Source: Streptomyces olivochromogenes
GTDB taxonomy: Bacteria; Actinomycetota; Actinomycetes; Streptomycetales; Streptomycetaceae
Reading direction: 5' to 3'
DNA: 35,452 nucleotides
NCBI RefSeq assembly: GCF_021538895.1
Contig: NZ_JADDRL010000095.1
Location: 1-35,452 of the forward strand
The first letter of the stretch is position 1. Every line of letters starts with the position of its first letter. The translations under genes were made by a program, and so were the position numbers. The notes under the pieces were generated by a model, which worked only from the letters and a program-made list of their open reading frames with translations, ran no database searches and was not told the origin of the DNA. Positions 33,830 to 35,452 of this stretch are shown here, piece after piece.

Positions 33830-34960
33830 CGACCTCCACCCGGGGAGCCGAGAAGGTTCCCGCCGTACTCGTCCTGGAGGACGGCCGGATCTTCCGTGGC
33901 CGCGCCTACGGGGCCGTGGGGGTGACCTTCGGCGAGGCCGTGTTCTCCACCGGCATGACCGGCTACCAGGAGACCCTCACCGACCCGTCGTACCACCGCC
34001 AGGTCGTCGTGATGACCGCCCCGCACGTCGGCAACACCGGCGTCAACGACGAGGACCCCGAGTCCCAGCGGATCTGGGTGGCCGGCTACGTCGTGCGCGA
34101 CCCCGCGCGCGTGCCCTCCAACTGGCGCGCCAGGCGCTCGCTGGACGAGGAACTGCGCCACCAGGGCGTCGTCGGCATCAGCGGCATCGACACCCGCGCC
34201 CTGACGCGGCACCTGCGCGAGCGCGGCGCCATGCGCGTCGGCATCTTCTCCGGCAATGCCCTGCCCGACGAGGGCACCATGCTCGCCGAGGTCCGCCAGG
34301 CCCCCGAGATGGAGGGCGCCGACCTCTCCGCCGAGGTCGCCACCAAGGAGACCTACGTCGTCCCCGCGCTCGGCGAGAAGAAGTACACCGTCGCCGCCGT
34401 CGACCTCGGCATCAAGGGCATGACCCCGCAGCGCATGGCCGAGCGCGGCATCGAGGTGCACGTGCTCCCGGCCACGGCCACCGCCGAGGACGTCTACGCC
34501 GTCAACCCCGACGGGGTGTTCTTCTCCAACGGCCCCGGCGACCCGGCCACCGCGGACGGACCGGTCTCCGTCATGCGGGCCGTCCTGGAGCGGGGCACGC
34601 CGCTGTTCGGCATCTGCTTCGGCAACCAGATCCTCGGCCGCGCCCTCGGCTTCGGGACCTACAAGCTGAAGTACGGCCACCGTGGCATCAACCAGCCGGT
34701 GCAGGACCGTACGACGGGCAAGGTCGAGGTCACCGCGCACAACCACGGCTTCGCCGTCGACGCCCCGCTCGACAAGGTGTCCGACACACCGTTCGGCCGC
34801 GTCGAGGTCTCCCACGTCTGCCTCAATGACAACGTGGTGGAGGGCCTCCAGCTCCTCGACCAGCCGGCCTTCAGCGTCCAGTACCACCCCGAAGCGGCAG
34901 CGGGCCCGCACGACGCCGCCTACCTGTTCGACCGCTTCGTATCCCTGATGGAGGGCCAGC

Positions 34961-34968
<8 letters not shown>
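33826..34968 (+). CDS. carA: Carbamoyl phosphate synthase small (glutaminase) subunit
   Basis: This subunit releases ammonia from glutamine for the large subunit CarB. It has 380 residues. The N-terminal CPSase_sm domain contains FGEAVFSTGMTGYQETLTDPS. The class I glutamine amidotransferase domain has the nucleophile C264 in FGICFGNQ and the H354/E356 pair in YHPEA. The ATG at 33826 overlaps the preceding stop (ATGA), with GGAAGG at 33811-33816. carB starts inside its last 8 bp. Confidence 0.97.

Positions 34969-35452
<484 letters not shown>

Overview
This is high-GC, gene-dense DNA from an actinomycete, almost certainly a Streptomyces or close relative. The signs are GTG and TTG starts, third-position G/C throughout, SD-less starts placed next to TAnnnT -10 boxes, and a full-length copy of the developmental regulator BldD with its c-di-GMP residues. 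The order relA, cyclophilin, metallo-hydrolase, hisS, rarA, alaS, ruvX, mltG, aroE, aroC, aroK, aroB, efp, nusB, then bldD and pyrR-pyrB-pyrC-carA-carB is the conserved actinobacterial chromosomal core. No insertion sequence, prophage, CRISPR array, tRNA or rRNA was found.

Layout. 1-5054: the (p)ppGpp synthetase/hydrolase relA faces a DUF349 coiled-coil gene and a membrane-anchored cyclophilin across a strong bidirectional terminator. 5222-7205: a glyoxalase II-like hydrolase and hisS. 7265-10801 (minus strand): a four-gene, translationally coupled cassette of ABC ATPase, ABC-2 permease, sensor kinase and NarL-type regulator, divergent from a vitamin K epoxide reductase homologue across an 18-bp palindrome. 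11647-13953: rarA, then a 336-nt structured leader and rpsD (S4). 13941-16088 (minus): a large STAND ATPase/TPR regulator whose C-terminus looks like a truncated LuxR helix-turn-helix and overlaps the end of rpsD. 16251-22057: DUF948, a small conserved protein, alaS, ruvX and mltG. 22193-25985: four shikimate genes. 26159-29294: a proline-rich P-loop protein, an M24 peptidase homologue with altered metal ligands, efp and nusB. 29478-29981 (minus): bldD with two BldD-type boxes in its own promoter. 30236-35452: the pyrimidine operon pyrR-pyrB-pyrC-(membrane protein)-carA-carB, with carB cut by the window end.

How they fit together. The window joins growth-rate control (relA, rpsD, efp, nusB, two aminoacyl-tRNA synthetases), precursor supply (aromatic and pyrimidine pathways), wall synthesis (mltG) and development (bldD). 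The regulatory elements are the least ordinary part: a PyrR-binding loop that abuts the pyrR Shine-Dalgarno sequence, a candidate S4 leader, BldD autoregulatory boxes, several perfect palindromes, and a dispersed Streptomyces-type repeat inserted in frame in relA. I see no clearly new multi-gene system. The best leads are the M24 homologue, the truncated STAND regulator, the S4 leader and the palindromes.
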